In this document: piece by piece, positions 9,918 through 19,142 of the stretch
Layout: each line of letters begins with the position of its first letter
Numbering within the stretch: position 1 is the first letter of the stretch
NCBI GenBank assembly: GCA_020629875.1
Contig: JAHDCL010000022.1
Coordinates: forward strand, 1 to 35,796
DNA from: Hellea sp.
GTDB taxonomy: Bacteria > Pseudomonadota > Alphaproteobacteria > Caulobacterales > Maricaulaceae
Length of the DNA stretch: 35,796 nt
Reading direction: 5' to 3'
Position numbers and translations under genes: made by a program
Notes under the pieces: model-generated
What the model saw: only the letters and a program-made list of their open reading frames with translations
Told to the model about the DNA's origin: nothing
Databases searched by the model: none

Positions 9918-11060
9918 CTATAGATCTAAGGCCACCTGACGCGCGCGGATGTAGCGGCCATCACTCATTTCCGTCCAGCCACGATATTCATTGCGCGCAG
10001 CGAGATAGGCGTCATAGATTTTTCTCGTTCGCTTATCCGAAGAGCCGAGCTCACGGACAACATCTTCGCTAATTTTACCGATTTCCACCATGATGTCTTC
10101 GCTAAAGAAACGAGGAGCAATGCCGTGGTCATTCTTTAAAATGTTAAGCGCTTTGGCATTCTCATAGGTATATTCACCAAGGCTAGCGTCATTAGCCGCT
10201 TTACAGGCAAATTTGATCATAGCTTGCTCTGAAGCCGTGAAGTCATTCCAGACATTCAAATTTATGCCAACAGCGAGAGAGGCTCCGGGTTCATGAAAGC
10301 CTGGGGCATAATAATAAGGCGCTTCCCGATAAAAGCCGAAAGCATAGTCGTTCCAAGGCCCGACCCATTCGGTGGCATCGATAGATCCAGATTGAAGAGC
10401 TTGATAAATTTCACCGCCAGATAACTGCACAGCCGCACCGCCCAATCGCCGAATAACTTCCCCGCCTAATCCTGGCATGCGCATTTTAAGGCCTTTAAAA
10501 TCCTCTAATGAATTTATCTCACGCTTGAACCAGCCACCGGTTTGATGCCCGGTATTGCCAGCTTGGAAGGGTTTTATATTGAAATCAGCAGACAGATCAT
10601 CCCAAAGTTTTTGTCCGCCGCCGTGATCGATCCATCCCATGATTTCTGATGCGGTCATTCCCATGGGTACAGCCGTAAAGAATGAAAAGCCTTTGGACTT
10701 TCCTTGCCAGTAATATTCAGCGCCGTGATACATATCTGCAGCGCCCGTTGAGGTCGCGTCAAAACTTTCCAGAGCACCGACTAGCTCACCAGCCGCATAG
10801 ACTTTAACGTCAATTCGGCCTTCGCTCATTTCATATAGGGCCTTCGAGAACCTGTTGGGCATTTGGCCTAGGCCTGGGAAATCTTTGGGCCAAGTGGTGG
10901 CCATGCGAAACTGTTTCAGTCCTTTGGCAATATTGGGCGCAGGAATGGTTTTATCTGTCGTTCGTTTAGTAACAGATTTTGTGTCTTTCCCAAGAACGGC
11001 CGCAACGCCCGTACCTGTTGCCACCGCTGCGACGGCTCCCAAGATATGACGCCTTTTCAT
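9918..11060 (-). CDS. TRAP transporter substrate-binding protein (DctP/TakP-like)
   Basis: This 380-aa periplasmic receptor begins MKRRHILGAVAAVATGTG, a twin-arginine-like signal sequence. The conserved segments include NTGHQTGGWFKREI, LKGLKMRMPG (substrate-carboxylate arginine) and IDATEWVGPWNDYAFGF (the EWVGP loop near the cation site in TakP). This places it in the TakP branch, whose characterised members bind 2-oxo acids or lactate, often with a metal ion. A monocarboxylate or 2-oxoacid is therefore a reasonable inference, not proven. The ATG at 11060 is chosen because GGAGG lies seven bases upstream. That start overlaps the Bpt stop as ATGA. An upstream in-frame start (11084) would only add eight residues. 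Confidence 0.92.
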   Translation of the reverse strand: MKRRHILGAVAAVATGTGVAAVLGKDTKSVTKRTTDKTIPAPNIAKGLKQFRMATTWPKDFPGLGQMPNRFSKALYEMSEGRIDVKVYAAGELVGALESFDATSTGAADMYHGAEYYWQGKSKGFSFFTAVPMGMTASEIMGWIDHGGGQKLWDDLSADFNIKPFQAGNTGHQTGGWFKREINSLEDFKGLKMRMPGLGGEVIRRLGGAAVQLSGGEIYQALQSGSIDATEWVGPWNDYAFGFYREAPYYYAPGFHEPGASLAVGINLNVWNDFTASEQAMIKFACKAANDASLGEYTYENAKALNILKNDHGIAPRFFSEDIMVEIGKISEDVVRELGSSDKRTRKIYDAYLAARNEYRGWTEMSDGRYIRARQVALDL

Positions 11061-11785
11061 GCTCCAACCTCCTTGAGGCACCAACCCTCCGGTCCAAGTA
11101 TTTCACAAGGTTGATAGCGGGCTTTGTAATCCATTTTTGGACTGCCCTCGACCCAATACCCAAGATAAAGGTATGGTAATCCCACATCTTGGCAGCGCTT
11201 AATTTGATCAAGAATCATGAGGTTGCCGAGGCTTCGTTTCTTTATGTTGGGGTCGAAAAAACTATAGACCATGGATAGCCCATCTCGCAGGCGGTCAATG
11301 AGAACTGCGGCTATCAAGGTGTTTTCTCTATTCCTATATTCAACGATTTCTGTCTCTGCCGAGCATTCTTCAACCATCATTTCGTAGCGTATAAAGTCCA
11401 TTTCAGACATGCCGCCGCCTTGATGGCGCGACATGAGGTATCGATGAAGTAATTCATATTGCTCTTGTGTAGCGAAGGCTTCTTCGACTGATACTGAGAG
11501 GTCCGCATTGGCGTTCATGATGCGGCGAAAGTTTTTCCCTGGGACAAACTCTGAAGTTCGAATGCGGAGCGATTTGCATTCGCGGCAGGTTTCGCATGCA
11601 GGGCGATAGATCACATTTTGAGAGCGCCGAAAGCCGGCATGTGTAAGGTAGTTATTTAGATGCGGACCAGTAAGAGGGTCTAACTGGGTAAAGATTTTTC
11701 TTTCCATTCTGCCCGGCAAGTAAGGACAAGGCGAGGGGATAGTGAGGTAAAACTGTAATCGGTTAGGATCAAAGGGCTGCGTCAT
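11057..11785 (-). CDS. bpt: Aspartate/glutamate leucyltransferase (Bpt)
   Basis: This 242-aa aminoacyl-tRNA-protein transferase attaches leucine from Leu-tRNA to N-terminal Asp or Glu, creating an N-degron for ClpS/ClpAP. The N-terminal domain has the cysteine cluster ACETCRECKSLRI. The C-terminal GNAT-like domain contains MVYSFFDPNIKKRSLGN and YLYLGYWVEGSPKMDYKARY, both family signatures. I chose the ATG giving MTQPFDPNRLQFYLT, which matches the usual family start. An in-frame upstream ATG at 11848 would overlap the preceding permease gene. The start lies 17 bases after the permease stop, and the end overlaps the TRAP receptor start by four bases. It is thus embedded in a transport operon with no obvious functional link. 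Confidence 0.92.
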   Translation of the reverse strand: MTQPFDPNRLQFYLTIPSPCPYLPGRMERKIFTQLDPLTGPHLNNYLTHAGFRRSQNVIYRPACETCRECKSLRIRTSEFVPGKNFRRIMNANADLSVSVEEAFATQEQYELLHRYLMSRHQGGGMSEMDFIRYEMMVEECSAETEIVEYRNRENTLIAAVLIDRLRDGLSMVYSFFDPNIKKRSLGNLMILDQIKRCQDVGLPYLYLGYWVEGSPKMDYKARYQPCEILGPEGWCLKEVGA

Positions 11786-11802
11786 GTGATTATTATAGCA
11801 CC

Positions 11803-13641
11803 TTAAATGTTGAAGAAGAAAGGGGCTAGAAGACTGAAGGTAATCCATATCACGAGGATGAGCGGAATGCCAAACTTGGCAAAGTCCGCAAATTTATAAC
11901 GCCCCGGCCCCATAACCAAGAGGTTGGTCTGGTAAGCAATCGGCGTTGCGAAGGAACAGTTTGCCGCGAAGATAACGGTCAAAACCATCGCGATAGGGTC
12001 AATGCCGGTTTGCTGACTGATGGCCAAAGCAATGGGGGCGAAGAGCAAAGCCGCGGCGCTATTGGAAATAATATTTGTCATGAATGCGATGAGTAAAAAG
12101 ACAGCAGCAAGGAGGATGTGGTTCCCGAAGGGTTGGAACGTTTCGACAACTTTCATCCCGATATAAGCCGCGCCGCCCGTATTTTCCAGGGCGAGGCCCA
12201 TCGCGAAGGCCGCACCGATTAAGAGGAATATCTTCATATCGAGCGCCCGAACGGCTTGCCGAACGTTTAAGCATCCACTGGTTACCATGGCGAGTGCTCC
12301 GCCTAATGCGGCTATTTCTATGGGTACAAAACTTGTGGCAGCGGCAAGAATTGTCCCAGCAAAAATTATGCGAGCGAAGAGAGACTTACGAATATCTGGA
12401 AGTTCGGCCGTGGACCAATCCAGTAAAAGCAGATCACGACTGCTTCGTAATTCTCTCATATCGGCGTCGTATCCAAATAAGAGGAGGACGTCACCCGCCT
12501 CGAGGCGGATATCGAGCATGCGTGTTCTAATCATCCGTGAGCGGCGTTGAATTCCCAAAACTAAACAACCGGTTTGCCGGCGGAATCCTATTTGTTCGAT
12601 ATTGCGACCAATCATTCGAGAGCCGGGCGCGATTACAGCTTCGCTAATCACGATTGTCTCAGAACTTTCGCTGGTTTTGCTTTCGTCGTGAAACCCTGCG
12701 ATGTTCAGCATCCCCTCCAGATAACGGGGGCTTGAAGAGAGTAGTTTTGAAAGAGATTTACGGGTGGCGGCGACGATCAATACGTCTCCAGACTTGAGTT
12801 CATGTTCAAAAGGGGGGAGAAGTCCCTGTTCTCCGCGTTGAATCATACGGACCGTCACATTTTTAAGTGCGGGATATAATCCTGCGATGGGACGGGTACC
12901 CTCCAACGGGTGATTATCTGTAACTCGGATTTGAGCAATATATTGTTGCCCAGATTCGCTGACCTCCTTTTCAAGGCTTTTTCGTTCCGGCAGAAGGATT
13001 GGCGCGGCGAAAATAATATAAATTGCGCCCGCGGCGGCTAACAATATTCCCATCGAAAATTGCGAAAAGAAGCCGAGAGAAATATCGCTTGAGCGTTGCA
13101 AAACATCATTGACCAAAAGGTTCGTTGAGGATCCAATGAGTGTAGTCATACCTGCCAAAATACAGATAAAGCTAAGCGGCATCATGTAGCGTGAGGCTGC
13201 TTTGCGAAGCCGAGAGGACATGGCGGAAAGGATGGGAATGAACATTACGACAACGGGAGTGTTGTTCATGAACATTGATACAGCGAAGGCAACCGCAAAA
13301 ACGAGCGTTAGTGTTCGCCGAGGGGAGCGATCCAGCGCGTTATTGATGTTCATGATAGGCCCCTCCAGAGCACCGGTTTGGAACATGCCTTGCCCCACGA
13401 CCAGGAGCGCCATGATGGTAATCAGTGCCGGAGCAGCAAAGCCAGAGAGCAGGGACGCGCTATCTAGTCCCTCAGAGCTACTTGGCGCGAAGAAGTGAAA
13501 GAAAACGAGGAGCGCGGAGATGACCCCTACGGAGATAACTTCGATTGAAAATTGCTCGCGTATGTAAAAATACACAGCGGTCAATACGATCGCCATAGTC
13601 GCCCACATCTGCCATGTGGCTACGATTGAAAGCGTCTCCAT
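11803..13641 (-). CDS. SLC13-family permease with two RCK_C (TrkA-C) domains
   Basis: This 612-aa protein is a DASS/ArsB-like ion transporter. Membrane segments lie in the first 210 and last 200 residues. Between them is a soluble region (about 225-400) with two TrkA-C-like folds, recognisable by HPLEGTRPIAGLYPALKN followed by LKSGDVLIVAATRKSLSKL, and by IAPGSRMIGRNIEQIGFRR followed by LEAGDVLLLFGY. The hairpin motif LIGSSTNLLVNDVL is the conserved SNT-type substrate loop of the family. Such proteins are usually annotated as sodium-coupled anion permeases (sulfate or dicarboxylate); the substrate is not readable here. GGAG six bases before the ATG supports the start. It is the first gene of the - strand run. 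Confidence 0.9.
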   Translation of the reverse strand: METLSIVATWQMWATMAIVLTAVYFYIREQFSIEVISVGVISALLVFFHFFAPSSSEGLDSASLLSGFAAPALITIMALLVVGQGMFQTGALEGPIMNINNALDRSPRRTLTLVFAVAFAVSMFMNNTPVVVMFIPILSAMSSRLRKAASRYMMPLSFICILAGMTTLIGSSTNLLVNDVLQRSSDISLGFFSQFSMGILLAAAGAIYIIFAAPILLPERKSLEKEVSESGQQYIAQIRVTDNHPLEGTRPIAGLYPALKNVTVRMIQRGEQGLLPPFEHELKSGDVLIVAATRKSLSKLLSSSPRYLEGMLNIAGFHDESKTSESSETIVISEAVIAPGSRMIGRNIEQIGFRRQTGCLVLGIQRRSRMIRTRMLDIRLEAGDVLLLFGYDADMRELRSSRDLLLLDWSTAELPDIRKSLFARIIFAGTILAAATSFVPIEIAALGGALAMVTSGCLNVRQAVRALDMKIFLLIGAAFAMGLALENTGGAAYIGMKVVETFQPFGNHILLAAVFLLIAFMTNIISNSAAALLFAPIALAISQQTGIDPIAMVLTVIFAANCSFATPIAYQTNLLVMGPGRYKFADFAKFGIPLILVIWITFSLLAPFFFNI

Positions 13642-13733
13642 TCTAGCTCCGCCTTACAATTTTAGAAAAAACTGTCATATTGTCATTTGATTGAATAGAA
13701 GCCTCTAAAGCAAGGTTTTTCTGGAGAATTTTG

Positions 13734-14588
13734 ATGGCCATTTGTGCATTTTTAGGACTGGGCGTAATGGGCTATCCAATGGCGGGCCATTTGGTGTCTG
13801 CGGGGCATGAGGTCCGCGTTTGGAACCGTACTGCGTCAAAGGCCATCGCCTGGGCGGGCGAATATAATGGTCAGGCCTATGGAACTATAGAAGCCGCTGT
13901 TGACGGCGCTGACTTCGTTATGATTTGCGTTGGGGATGATCCAGACGTTTACGCTGTCGTTAAGCCGGCTCTAGAGGTGATGCAAGCTGGCACGGTGATC
14001 GTCGATCATACAACAGCCTCCGCGGAGTGTGCACGTAAATGTCATTCTATGTCACGTGAGAAAAATATAGGTTTCGTGGATGCACCCATCTCAGGAGGAG
14101 AGGCTGGGGCTATTAACGGTCAACTTACGATAATGTGCGGCGGCGAAGAGGCGCACTTTGATAAAGCCGAAGCTATTATGAGTGCTTATGCTAAGGCTAC
14201 GAAACTTATGGGACCAAGCGGAGCGGGGCAGCTTACGAAGATGGTTAATCAAATATGCATCGCGGGAATCTTGCAGGGCTTGGCTGAGGGCGTGCATTTT
14301 GCGCAAAAAGCCGGACTGGACATTGACGAAGTAGTTCAGGCAATCGGCAAAGGTGCAGCGCAAAGCTGGCAGATGGACAACCGCGCTTCAACGATGGGGC
14401 GCGATGAATATGAATTTGGTTTTGCCGTAGATTGGATGCGCAAAGATCTTGGGATAGCCTTAAAAACAGCTGAGGATGTTGGGGCTAACCTCGTACTGAC
14501 TAAGATGGTCGATGATTATTACGCAGATGTACAAAAAATGGGTGGAAATCGTTGGGACACATCAAGCCTACTCAAACGCTTGAGGTAA
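13734..14588 (+). CDS. NAD(P)-dependent beta-hydroxyacid dehydrogenase
   Basis: This 284-aa protein is of the 3-hydroxyisobutyrate / tartronate-semialdehyde reductase family. The Rossmann motif is FLGLGVMGYPMAGHL at the N terminus. The substrate-binding loop is DAPISGGEAGAINGQLTIM, and the catalytic lysine lies in GAGQLTKMVNQ. Family members interconvert 3-hydroxyacids and semialdehydes; the specific substrate (hydroxyisobutyrate, tartronate semialdehyde or gamma-hydroxybutyrate) cannot be fixed. I chose the ATG at 13734, seven bases after GGAG, rather than the TTG one codon before. The gene is divergent from the SLC13 permease gene, with a 92-base intergenic region carrying a TGTCAT-AT-TGTCAT direct repeat, and convergent with hemB. 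Confidence 0.88.
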   Translation: MAICAFLGLGVMGYPMAGHLVSAGHEVRVWNRTASKAIAWAGEYNGQAYGTIEAAVDGADFVMICVGDDPDVYAVVKPALEVMQAGTVIVDHTTASAECARKCHSMSREKNIGFVDAPISGGEAGAINGQLTIMCGGEEAHFDKAEAIMSAYAKATKLMGPSGAGQLTKMVNQICIAGILQGLAEGVHFAQKAGLDIDEVVQAIGKGAAQSWQMDNRASTMGRDEYEFGFAVDWMRKDLGIALKTAEDVGANLVLTKMVDDYYADVQKMGGNRWDTSSLLKRLR

Positions 14589-14599
14589 TCATTTTCGGC

Positions 14600-15586
14600 T
14601 CAGTCTTGTAGCCACGTCGCAGCTTTGGGGGCGAAATAGGTTAGAACGCCATCACAACCCGCGCGTTTAAAGCCCATTAAGCTCTCTAGAATGATGCGCT
14701 GTTCATCTAGCCAGCCATTTTGCACGGCTGCCATCATCATGGCGTATTCTCCGCTAACCTGAAAGGCATAGGTGGGCAGTGCGAATTCATTTTTGATGCG
14801 GCGAATGATGTCCAGATAAGGCATGCCGGGTTTGACCATGACCATATCGGAACCTTCCAATATGTCTTGCTCAACCTCGCGTAAGGCTTCGTGGCTATTG
14901 GCCGGATCCATCTGATAAGTACGTTTGTCGCCTTTCAGAGCGGCGGCTGTGCCAATCGCATCTCGATACGGCCCGTAAAACCCTGAGGCATATTTGGCTG
15001 CATAGGACATTATCATCACATCGGTGTGATTGGCTGTTTCTAGTGCATCGCGAATGACCCCAACCCGTCCATCCATCATATCTGACGGGGCGACGATATC
15101 AGCGCCAGCATCTGCAAGGATAATGGCGCTTTCGGCGAGCAGTTCCACCGTGTGATCGTTGATAATGGTTTCGCCCTCCATCAAGCCGTCATGTCCATGA
15201 TCCGTGTATGGGTCGAGAGCAACGTCAACGATGATGCCAATCTCTGGCACAGCGGCCTTCACAGCGCGGACGGCTTCCGGAACGAGCCCGGTAACATTCA
15301 GAGCCTCGCTTGCTTTTGCGTCTTTGTATTTGGGATTAATGTGGGGAAACAAGGCAATGGCAGGGATTCCCAAATTGTGTGCGCGCTTAGCTTCGCTCAC
15401 GATTTCATCAAGATTGACGCGATCGACGCCGGGCATTGAAGGTACCGGTGTCCGTTTTGCCGGGCCATCTGAGAGCACAATGGTCCAAATCAAGTCGTCG
15501 CGCGATAAAGTGTTTTCGCGAACCAAACGGCGCGACCAATCGGCCTGCCGGGTACGACGCAAGCGAGTATGAGGATAGGTGCTCAC
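14600..15586 (-). CDS. hemB: Porphobilinogen synthase (HemB), Mg-type
   Basis: This enzyme condenses two 5-aminolevulinates to porphobilinogen in heme synthesis. It has about 328 aa with an all-over TIM-barrel fold. The two active-site lysines lie in SYAAKYASGFYGPYRDA and MVKPGMPYLD (Lys198 and Lys252 from this start). The metal-loop segment is DVALDPYTDHGHDG: aspartates replace the cysteines of the zinc enzymes, so this is the magnesium-dependent type typical of Alphaproteobacteria and Pseudomonas. The GTG at 15586 is preferred because GGAG stands six bases before it and the protein then begins STYPHTRLRR. The ATG at 15598 lacks a binding site. It is divergent from hemA, the preceding pathway enzyme. 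Confidence 0.93.
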   Translation of the reverse strand: MSTYPHTRLRRTRQADWSRRLVRENTLSRDDLIWTIVLSDGPAKRTPVPSMPGVDRVNLDEIVSEAKRAHNLGIPAIALFPHINPKYKDAKASEALNVTGLVPEAVRAVKAAVPEIGIIVDVALDPYTDHGHDGLMEGETIINDHTVELLAESAIILADAGADIVAPSDMMDGRVGVIRDALETANHTDVMIMSYAAKYASGFYGPYRDAIGTAAALKGDKRTYQMDPANSHEALREVEQDILEGSDMVMVKPGMPYLDIIRRIKNEFALPTYAFQVSGEYAMMMAAVQNGWLDEQRIILESLMGFKRAGCDGVLTYFAPKAATWLQD

Positions 15587-15722
15587 TATTAACTCCATAG
15601 TTTCAAACGTTTATACAGCTAGTGCCTAAATTTGATACAGGACAAATTGCGACGTTTGTGCAGTAGTAATTCGTTTGAAATCCTATATATCAGGATTGAA
15701 AGCAAGCTTAGGATATCCCGTT
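15587..15722. promoter_or_regulatory. Shared hemA-hemB divergent promoter region
   Basis: About 135 bases separate the two heme genes and must hold both promoters. There is a palindrome AAACGTTT (15605-15612). A 7-bp inverted repeat CAAACGT (15604-15610) / ACGTTTG (15652-15658) also lies here. TTGAT-ACAG-GACAA (15632-15645) is an imperfect match to the FNR/FnrL consensus TTGAT-N4-ATCAA. FnrL control of hemA is known in Rhodobacter; here it is only suggested by position and partial match. Confidence 0.4.
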
Positions 15723-16946
15723 ATGGGCGAAAAATTCAGAGATCAGTTCCAGTCAGCAGTCGATAATGTTCGCGAGGAGGGACGCTATCGCATCTTCCGT
15801 GATATTCGGCGTAAGGCGGGGGCATTCCCTCTTGCGACGTGGTTTAAAGAGGATTCTGAAAAAGACATCACTGTTTGGTGTTCCAACGACTATTTAGGCA
15901 TGGGTCAAAATGAGTGTGTCGTCGAGGCTGTGAAGTCAGCTGTGGACGCGGCCGGAACAGGATCGGGCGGCACCCGAAATATTTCAGGAACTACGCGCTA
16001 TCACGTGCAGCTAGAGCAAGAACTCGCGGGGCTGCATCAGAAAGATGCCGCGCTTGTTCTAACGTCTGGCTACGTTGCTAACGAGGCGACGCTTGGCGTG
16101 ATGAGTAAAATTTTACCGGGCTTGGTCATACTTTCGGATGAAATGAACCACGCCTCTATGATTTCTGGGATTCAACGGGCGCGCTGTGAAAAGCGGATTT
16201 TCAAGCATAACGATTTGGCCGATTTAGAGGCGAAGCTACAAGACTTGCCTCATAATGCGCCGAAACTCATTGCGTTTGAATCAGTTTATTCAATGGATGC
16301 TGACATTGCGCCGATCAAAGAAATTTGCGATTTAGCAGATAAATACAATGCCTTAACCTATATTGATGAAGTACATGCGGTGGGTATGTATGGCCCAACC
16401 GGGGGCGGGGTTTGCGAAGAGCGTGGCCTCATGGATCGCATTGATATCATCCAAGGTACACTCGCGAAAGCTTACGGTATGATAGGGGGCTATATCGCCG
16501 CAGATTCAGTCATTATCGATGCTGTGCGATCAATGGCCTCGGGCTTCATCTTTACTACATCAATCCCGCCCAGCACAGCTGCCGGTGCTTTGCGCTCGGT
16601 GAAGGTGCTGAAAGTCACACCAGAAAAGCGAATGCAGCATCAAGAGCGGGCCAATGCTTTGAAGGCGCGTTTCCGTGATGTGGGATATGATTTCATTGAT
16701 GGCGACACGCATATTGTGCCGCTTATGGTGGGGGATCCCGTTAAATGCCAAGCCATTTCAGACCGTTTAATCGAAGATTTTGGTATATACGCACAGCCCA
16801 TTAATTTTCCGACGGTTCCCCGCGGAACGGAGCGCTTGCGCTTTACCCCGAGTCCTTTCCATACAGACGCTATGATGGATGAGCTCATGAGTGCTTTGGA
16901 TATAGTTTGGGCGGAATTTGGCCTGAAAAAAGCGAACGTCGCCTAA
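15723..16946 (+). CDS. hemA: 5-aminolevulinate synthase (C4 pathway)
   Basis: This PLP enzyme condenses glycine and succinyl-CoA to 5-aminolevulinate, the first step of heme synthesis in Alphaproteobacteria. From this ATG it has 407 aa, the usual length. Family segments include [53 protein letters not shown] and the PLP lysine in [13 protein letters not shown] (Lys249). I rejected a TTG start at 15675, which would add 16 residues, because MGEKFRDQF fits the family start and AGGA stands nine bases upstream. It is of the AOS family, but the GTR-ISGT and HAVG motifs favour ALAS over KBL or BioF. glyA, which makes its glycine substrate, is the next gene. Confidence 0.93.
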   Translation: MGEKFRDQFQSAVDNVREEGRYRIFRDIRRKAGAFPLATWFKEDSEKDITVWCSNDYLGMGQNECVVEAVKSAVDAAGTGSGGTRNISGTTRYHVQLEQELAGLHQKDAALVLTSGYVANEATLGVMSKILPGLVILSDEMNHASMISGIQRARCEKRIFKHNDLADLEAKLQDLPHNAPKLIAFESVYSMDADIAPIKEICDLADKYNALTYIDEVHAVGMYGPTGGGVCEERGLMDRIDIIQGTLAKAYGMIGGYIAADSVIIDAVRSMASGFIFTTSIPPSTAAGALRSVKVLKVTPEKRMQHQERANALKARFRDVGYDFIDGDTHIVPLMVGDPVKCQAISDRLIEDFGIYAQPINFPTVPRGTERLRFTPSPFHTDAMMDELMSALDIVWAEFGLKKANVA

Positions 16947-16966
16947 TCCCGAATATTTGTCTGATT

Positions 16967-16991
16967 AGCGCATTGCGAAATTGCGCTTTTA
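16967..16991 (+). terminator. Probable rho-independent terminator after hemA
   Basis: AGCGCA (16967-16972) pairs with TGCGCT (16982-16987) around a nine-base loop, followed by TTTT. It lies 20 bases after the hemA stop and 42 bases before the glyA start, so it would separate the two genes. Confidence 0.55.
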
Positions 16992-17032
16992 CGCCTATGC
17001 CGTCCGTGAAAATTTAGCAACGGAGTCGCATC

Positions 17033-18328
17033 ATGAGCGATCAAAGCACAGCCCACCTTAGCAACTATTTCTCACAGTCCCTAAAAGACCGCGACCCTGA
17101 GCTCTATGCCTCCATGCAGGATGAACTAGACCGCCAACAACATGAAATCGAGTTGATCGCGTCTGAAAATATCGTTTCCAAAGCCGTGCTAGAGGCGCAG
17201 GGTTCTGTTTTGACGAATAAATATGCCGAAGGTTATCCGGGGAAACGCTATTATGGCGGTTGTCAGCACGTAGATGTTGCCGAAAATCTTGCCATTGAAC
17301 GGGCATGCAAGCTCTTTGATTGTGAATTTGCTAATGTGCAGCCCAATTCCGGATCACAAGCCAATCAAGGCGTATTCTTTGCGCTTTTAAAGCCCGGCGA
17401 TACAATCCTCGGTATGGATTTGGCCTCGGGTGGACACCTTACGCATGGTTCGCCGCCCAACCAATCGGGCAAGTGGTTTAATGCTGTAAATTATGGGGTA
17501 AAAGAGGATACTCACCTCATAGACTATGACCAAGTCGAAGCCCTTGCTCTTGAGCACAAACCACAATTGATTATTTGTGGCGGCTCAGCCTATGCTCGCC
17601 AGATCGACTTTGCTCGTTTCCGTGAAATTGCAGACAAGGTTGGCGCTTATCTGCATGTCGACATGGCTCACTTTGCAGGGCTTGTGGCAGGCGGAACCCA
17701 TCCATCGCCGTTCCCGCATGCACATGTTGCGACAACCACGACCCATAAAACGCTACGCGGTCCGAGGGGCGGCATGATTTTGACCAACGATAAGAAACTG
17801 GCCAAGAAATTTAACTCTGCCATTTTCCCCGGAATTCAAGGCGGACCGTTGATGCACGTTATTGCTGGTAAGGCCGTCGCTTTCGCGGATGCGCTAAAGC
17901 CAGAATTTAAGGCTTATAGTCAAGCGGTTATCGATAATTGCAAAGCAATGGCAGAAGCGCTTGTTGATGCTGGTTATGCTGTAGTTTCGGGCGGTACGGA
18001 TACACATCTCGCGCTCATCGATCTATCGCCGAAAGGCGTGAAGGGCAACGCCGCCGAGGCAGCTCTTGGTCGTGCGTATATAACGTGTAACAAAAACGGT
18101 ATTCCGTTCGATAAAGAGAAGTTCACCGTGACTTCAGGCATACGCGTGGGGTCCCCAGCTGGCACGACACGTGGATTTGGCACCGAAGAGTTCAAGCAAA
18201 TTGGTCAGCTTATGGCTGAAGTTTTGGATGCTCTTGCTTCAAACCCTGAAGGCAATCCTGAGGTGGAAGAAAGCGTGAAGCAGCGCGTTAAGGCGCTCAC
18301 TGCTAAATTCCCAATCTATGCAGACTGA
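17033..18328 (+). CDS. glyA: Serine hydroxymethyltransferase
   Basis: This PLP enzyme converts serine and tetrahydrofolate to glycine and 5,10-methylene-THF, the main one-carbon source. The 431-aa length fits. Visible signatures are [48 protein letters not shown] and the PLP lysine motif [14 protein letters not shown] (Lys239). C-terminal [16 protein letters not shown] binds the substrate carboxylate. A purine run (caacggag) precedes the ATG. In many Alphaproteobacteria glyA is followed directly by nrdR and the rib genes; here two - strand genes are inserted between. The 3' end overlaps the convergent thioesterase gene by 13 bases. Confidence 0.95.
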   Translation: MSDQSTAHLSNYFSQSLKDRDPELYASMQDELDRQQHEIELIASENIVSKAVLEAQGSVLTNKYAEGYPGKRYYGGCQHVDVAENLAIERACKLFDCEFANVQPNSGSQANQGVFFALLKPGDTILGMDLASGGHLTHGSPPNQSGKWFNAVNYGVKEDTHLIDYDQVEALALEHKPQLIICGGSAYARQIDFARFREIADKVGAYLHVDMAHFAGLVAGGTHPSPFPHAHVATTTTHKTLRGPRGGMILTNDKKLAKKFNSAIFPGIQGGPLMHVIAGKAVAFADALKPEFKAYSQAVIDNCKAMAEALVDAGYAVVSGGTDTHLALIDLSPKGVKGNAAEAALGRAYITCNKNGIPFDKEKFTVTSGIRVGSPAGTTRGFGTEEFKQIGQLMAEVLDALASNPEGNPEVEESVKQRVKALTAKFPIYAD

Positions 18329-18735
18329 GGTAGGGCGTAAGTCACTGTTGCTCGGCTTGCGATTTTGTCGTTGTCGCCCGAAATTTCAACGGCGATAACG
18401 GCGAGGGCACGCCCTAGTTTGATCATCTTACCCTCGACGGTTACGGTTTGTCCTTGTAGGGGCCGTAAAAAGTCGATGTTCAAGTTGGACGTTAAAGCCA
18501 TAGGGGTGATACCAAGCCTTGTGAATATAACAGCATAAGCAATGTGGTCGGAAAGAGCCATTTGGGTGGGGCCAGAGACGAAGCCGCCAGGGCGCAGGTT
18601 TTGAACGCCCATAGTGGCTTTCATAATTACGTGATCCGCTTCAGCAAGACTAATATCGGGTAAGGTCCCGCGGTCTCCCTTGAAATTCTCTAGGAAGAAT
18701 TCGTTCATCTGCTTGGCTGAAACTTTACTTGTCAA
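18316..18735 (-). CDS. PaaI-family hotdog thioesterase
   Basis: This 139-aa protein has the single hotdog-fold pattern. [24 protein letters not shown] forms the central helix region. [17 protein letters not shown] and [19 protein letters not shown] form the following strands. The usual HGG motif is replaced by SGP, a variant recurring in a subset of PaaI-like thioesterases with Ser/Asp-type active sites. An acyl-CoA substrate is likely but undefined. The start is a TTG at 18735 with AGGA about ten bases upstream; an ATG at 18708 is a possible shorter start. It lies two bases after the upstream membrane-protein gene, so the two are likely co-transcribed. Its end overlaps glyA tail-to-tail. Confidence 0.8.
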   Translation of the reverse strand: MTSKVSAKQMNEFFLENFKGDRGTLPDISLAEADHVIMKATMGVQNLRPGGFVSGPTQMALSDHIAYAVIFTRLGITPMALTSNLNIDFLRPLQGQTVTVEGKMIKLGRALAVIAVEISGDNDKIASRATVTYALPQSA

Positions 18736-18737
18736 AA

Positions 18738-19124
18738 TTACTGTTCCTGAGATCTTTTTGTATCGGCTGTTCGCTGCTGTTCAACCAGCTCTCGATAGTT
18801 GGGTTGCTCGTCGTGTCCGCTTCTGGAGGAGTAGAAGGTAATTCCCATAAAGACAAATGCGCTGATGAAGGCTAAAATCACACCAAGAATATGAGCTGTG
18901 TAACCGTGCTGACTTATGTTGTCGCCGTCCTTAAACCCAAAGAAGATAAAATATATTGCAGCGGGTATGGCGATAACCAAGCTAATAAGCAAAACTCGTT
19001 TTGCGTTTTGCTTGGCAGCGAGTGCCTTGTCAGTATCTTGCATTTGTCGCCTCTTCTGCCCGGGATCAAATTCCTTAAAGGCTTGAAATATCTTGATATC
19101 CTGTTTGCGCATCTGTTCAAACAT
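18738..19124 (-). CDS. Two-helix small membrane protein, unknown function
   Basis: This is a 128-aa hypothetical protein. It has a charged, probably cytoplasmic N-terminal part (1-42), two membrane helices (about 43-63 and 77-99) joined by a short loop GFKDGDNISQHGYT, and a hydrophilic C-terminal tail ending RTADTKRSQEQ. I do not recognise a family. The start is uncertain. The ATG at 19124 lies only 18 bases from the divergent nrdR start and lacks a binding site. An internal ATG at 19043 has GAGG six bases upstream and would give 101 aa with both helices intact and about 100 bases of shared promoter. It is translationally close to the thioesterase gene downstream. Confidence 0.6.
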   Translation of the reverse strand: MFEQMRKQDIKIFQAFKEFDPGQKRRQMQDTDKALAAKQNAKRVLLISLVIAIPAAIYFIFFGFKDGDNISQHGYTAHILGVILAFISAFVFMGITFYSSRSGHDEQPNYRELVEQQRTADTKRSQEQ

Positions 19125-19142
19125 GCTAATTGACGCAGAATT

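Noticed and set aside
13642-13733. TGTCAT-AT-TGTCAT direct repeat before the oxidoreductase gene
   Set aside because: A short repeat with no known regulator match; mentioned in the gene entry but too weak to call an operator.
15152-15572. Two + strand frames inside hemB
   Set aside because: Both are antisense shadows of a well-supported hemB.
16947-17032. A riboswitch in front of glyA
   Set aside because: The 86-base gap holds only a terminator-like hairpin; there is no room for a glycine or SAM riboswitch and no conserved core was seen.
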